A DNA stretch of 5,683 nucleotides, taken from assembly GCA_008501545.1 (NCBI GenBank), contig QQUM01000631.1, positions 1 to 5,683 on the forward strand, in the 5' to 3' direction. The position numbers were made by a program, and so were the translations under genes. Source of the stretch: Calditrichota bacterium. GTDB lineage: Bacteria > Zhuqueibacterota > Zhuqueibacteria > Zhuqueibacterales > Geothermadaptataceae. Below, in pieces: positions 4,878 through 5,683 of the stretch (position 1 is the stretch's first letter; every line of letters starts with the position of its first letter). The notes below the pieces were generated by a model. It searched no databases. It had not been told where the DNA came from and saw nothing but the letters and a program-made list of their open reading frames with translations.

Positions 4878-5683
4878 ATGGCTGTATTAAAGAAAATGGC
4901 AGAAAGCCATCCTGTATTGTTGAATATCGTGTTATGGATCATTGCCGTGTTGCTGACACTGGGTTGTTTTACCTATCAGGATAAAACCGGCCCTACCTAC
5001 CCGCTGGAAGGCAGTATTGAAACAGCAAACGGAACAGTCACATTTAAATTTTTACGCAGTGAAAATATCGGCACCGATTTGAAAGTAATGCTGGTCGATC
5101 CGGTTCCTGAAGGTGTGCAGGCGCAGGTAAAATATCGCAGGTTTCGTTCCCACGATGAATGGGCTTTTATGCCGATGAAAAAAGGCAGTTTTGAGTTTAC
5201 GCGTCGTGGACGCAGCGAGAGTGTCAGTGGAGTGGGGGCTGAATTGCCGAGTCTCAATGTACGCGCAGGTAAATACGAGTTTTTTGTTTACGTTCAAACA
5301 CCCGGGAGTGAAGCGATTTCTATTACCAGAGATATTCCTATCTATGCACGCTACAAGGGCGCGGTTCCGGGTTATGCATTGCTACCGCATATTTTCGTCA
5401 TTTTTCTTTCCATGATTTTTGCAATCCGCACCACATTGGAAGCAGTAATTGATGGATCATTTAAGTGGATGTTGTGGGCAACGCTCATTTCTCTTTTGCT
5501 TGGTGCATTTATACTGGGACCCTGGGTGCAGTGGTTTGCTTTTGGCGTCTGGTGGTCAGGCGTCCCTTTTGGGTGGGATTGGACAGATAACAAAGTATTG
5601 TTAGAGCTGGTTTTCTGGTTACTTGCACTTTATCTGAACCGTGGTGACCAACGCAATCGCTGGTCGGTTCTGCTGGCTGGTAT
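4878..5683 (+). CDS. Multi-pass membrane protein of unknown function with extracytoplasmic beta domain (3' end outside window)
   Basis: The frame starts at ATG 4878 (MAVLKKMAESHPVLLNIVLW) and stays open to the window edge, 268 codons. AGAGG at 4864-4868 is its ribosome site. Predicted layout: one N-terminal helix (about 12-30), a polar, strand-rich domain of about 125 residues that probably faces the periplasm (34-160), then helices at about 165-187, 196-216, 239-253 and from 262 on. Notable motifs are YQDKTGPTYPLEG (33-45) right after helix 1, LPSLNVRAGKYEFFVYV (123-139), like an immunoglobulin-type strand pair, and WWSGVPFGWDWTDNK (225-239) in a loop between helices. I recall uncharacterised membrane proteins with similar TGPTYP and PFG-x-D-x-TDNK motifs in FCB-group and related bacteria, but know no function. 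The acidic and aromatic loop might bind a ligand or partner; that is a guess. Cys30 sits in LTLGC but the residues before it do not make a proper lipobox. Confidence 0.9.
   Translation, partial: MAVLKKMAESHPVLLNIVLWIIAVLLTLGCFTYQDKTGPTYPLEGSIETANGTVTFKFLRSENIGTDLKVMLVDPVPEGVQAQVKYRRFRSHDEWAFMPMKKGSFEFTRRGRSESVSGVGAELPSLNVRAGKYEFFVYVQTPGSEAISITRDIPIYARYKGAVPGYALLPHIFVIFLSMIFAIRTTLEAVIDGSFKWMLWATLISLLLGAFILGPWVQWFAFGVWWSGVPFGWDWTDNKVLLELVFWLLALYLNRGDQRNRWSVLLAG

Noticed and set aside
4950..4967. Lipoprotein signal at Cys30 of the last protein
   Set aside because: The residues before Cys are T-L-G, with Leu at -2, not a standard lipobox, and the protein has further membrane helices downstream.
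4997..5593. Minus-strand frames inside the last membrane-protein gene
   Set aside because: They are shadows of a long plus-strand frame with a good start site, membrane pattern and recognisable motifs.

Overview
The window reads as chromosomal DNA of a Gram-negative bacterium of moderate GC. A TonB-dependent outer-membrane receptor and a periplasmic YceI protein both imply an outer membrane. The proteins have the flavour of the FCB group (Bacteroidota, Calditrichota, KSB1, Ignavibacteriota). This shows in the 194-residue short Crp/Fnr regulator, the style of the receptor, and the TGPTYP/PFGWDWTDNK membrane protein at the right end. Most genes have clear Shine-Dalgarno sequences (AAGGAGG, AAGGAG, GAGGGAG), which argues against typical Bacteroidota, where such sites are usually lacking. 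The taxonomic placement is inference only.

Left third: the C-terminal 537 codons of a TonB-dependent receptor (+, open at the left edge) converge on yceI (-). A 15-bp perfect hairpin between them is a likely two-way terminator. Upstream of yceI, on the same strand, is a Crp/Fnr-family regulator. Its recognition helix carries the ExxSR signature of FNR-type proteins, and the short yceI leader contains an imperfect FNR-like site placed about where a class II activator would bind. Regulator and yceI may therefore form a small regulatory pair.

Middle: a 407-base divergent gap separates the regulator from a PhnB-like VOC-superfamily gene (+). This gap is rich in nested inverted repeats. Three two-part hairpins sit inside a possible 9-bp closing stem (2996-3240), followed by two further AT-rich inverted repeats near the VOC gene. 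It may be a structured RNA or long leader, but this is unproven.

Right half: an 80-base REP/MITE-like element with perfect 15-base inverted arms lies just before a TMEM175-type potassium-channel gene (+). After a 186-base spacer with no convincing element comes a multi-pass membrane protein (+) that runs off the right edge. I recognise its conserved motifs but know no function for it.

The genes do not form an obvious pathway. The window looks like a set of individually transcribed housekeeping or stress-type genes. The least explained parts are the 2971-3377 intergenic region, the REP-like element and the unknown membrane protein.
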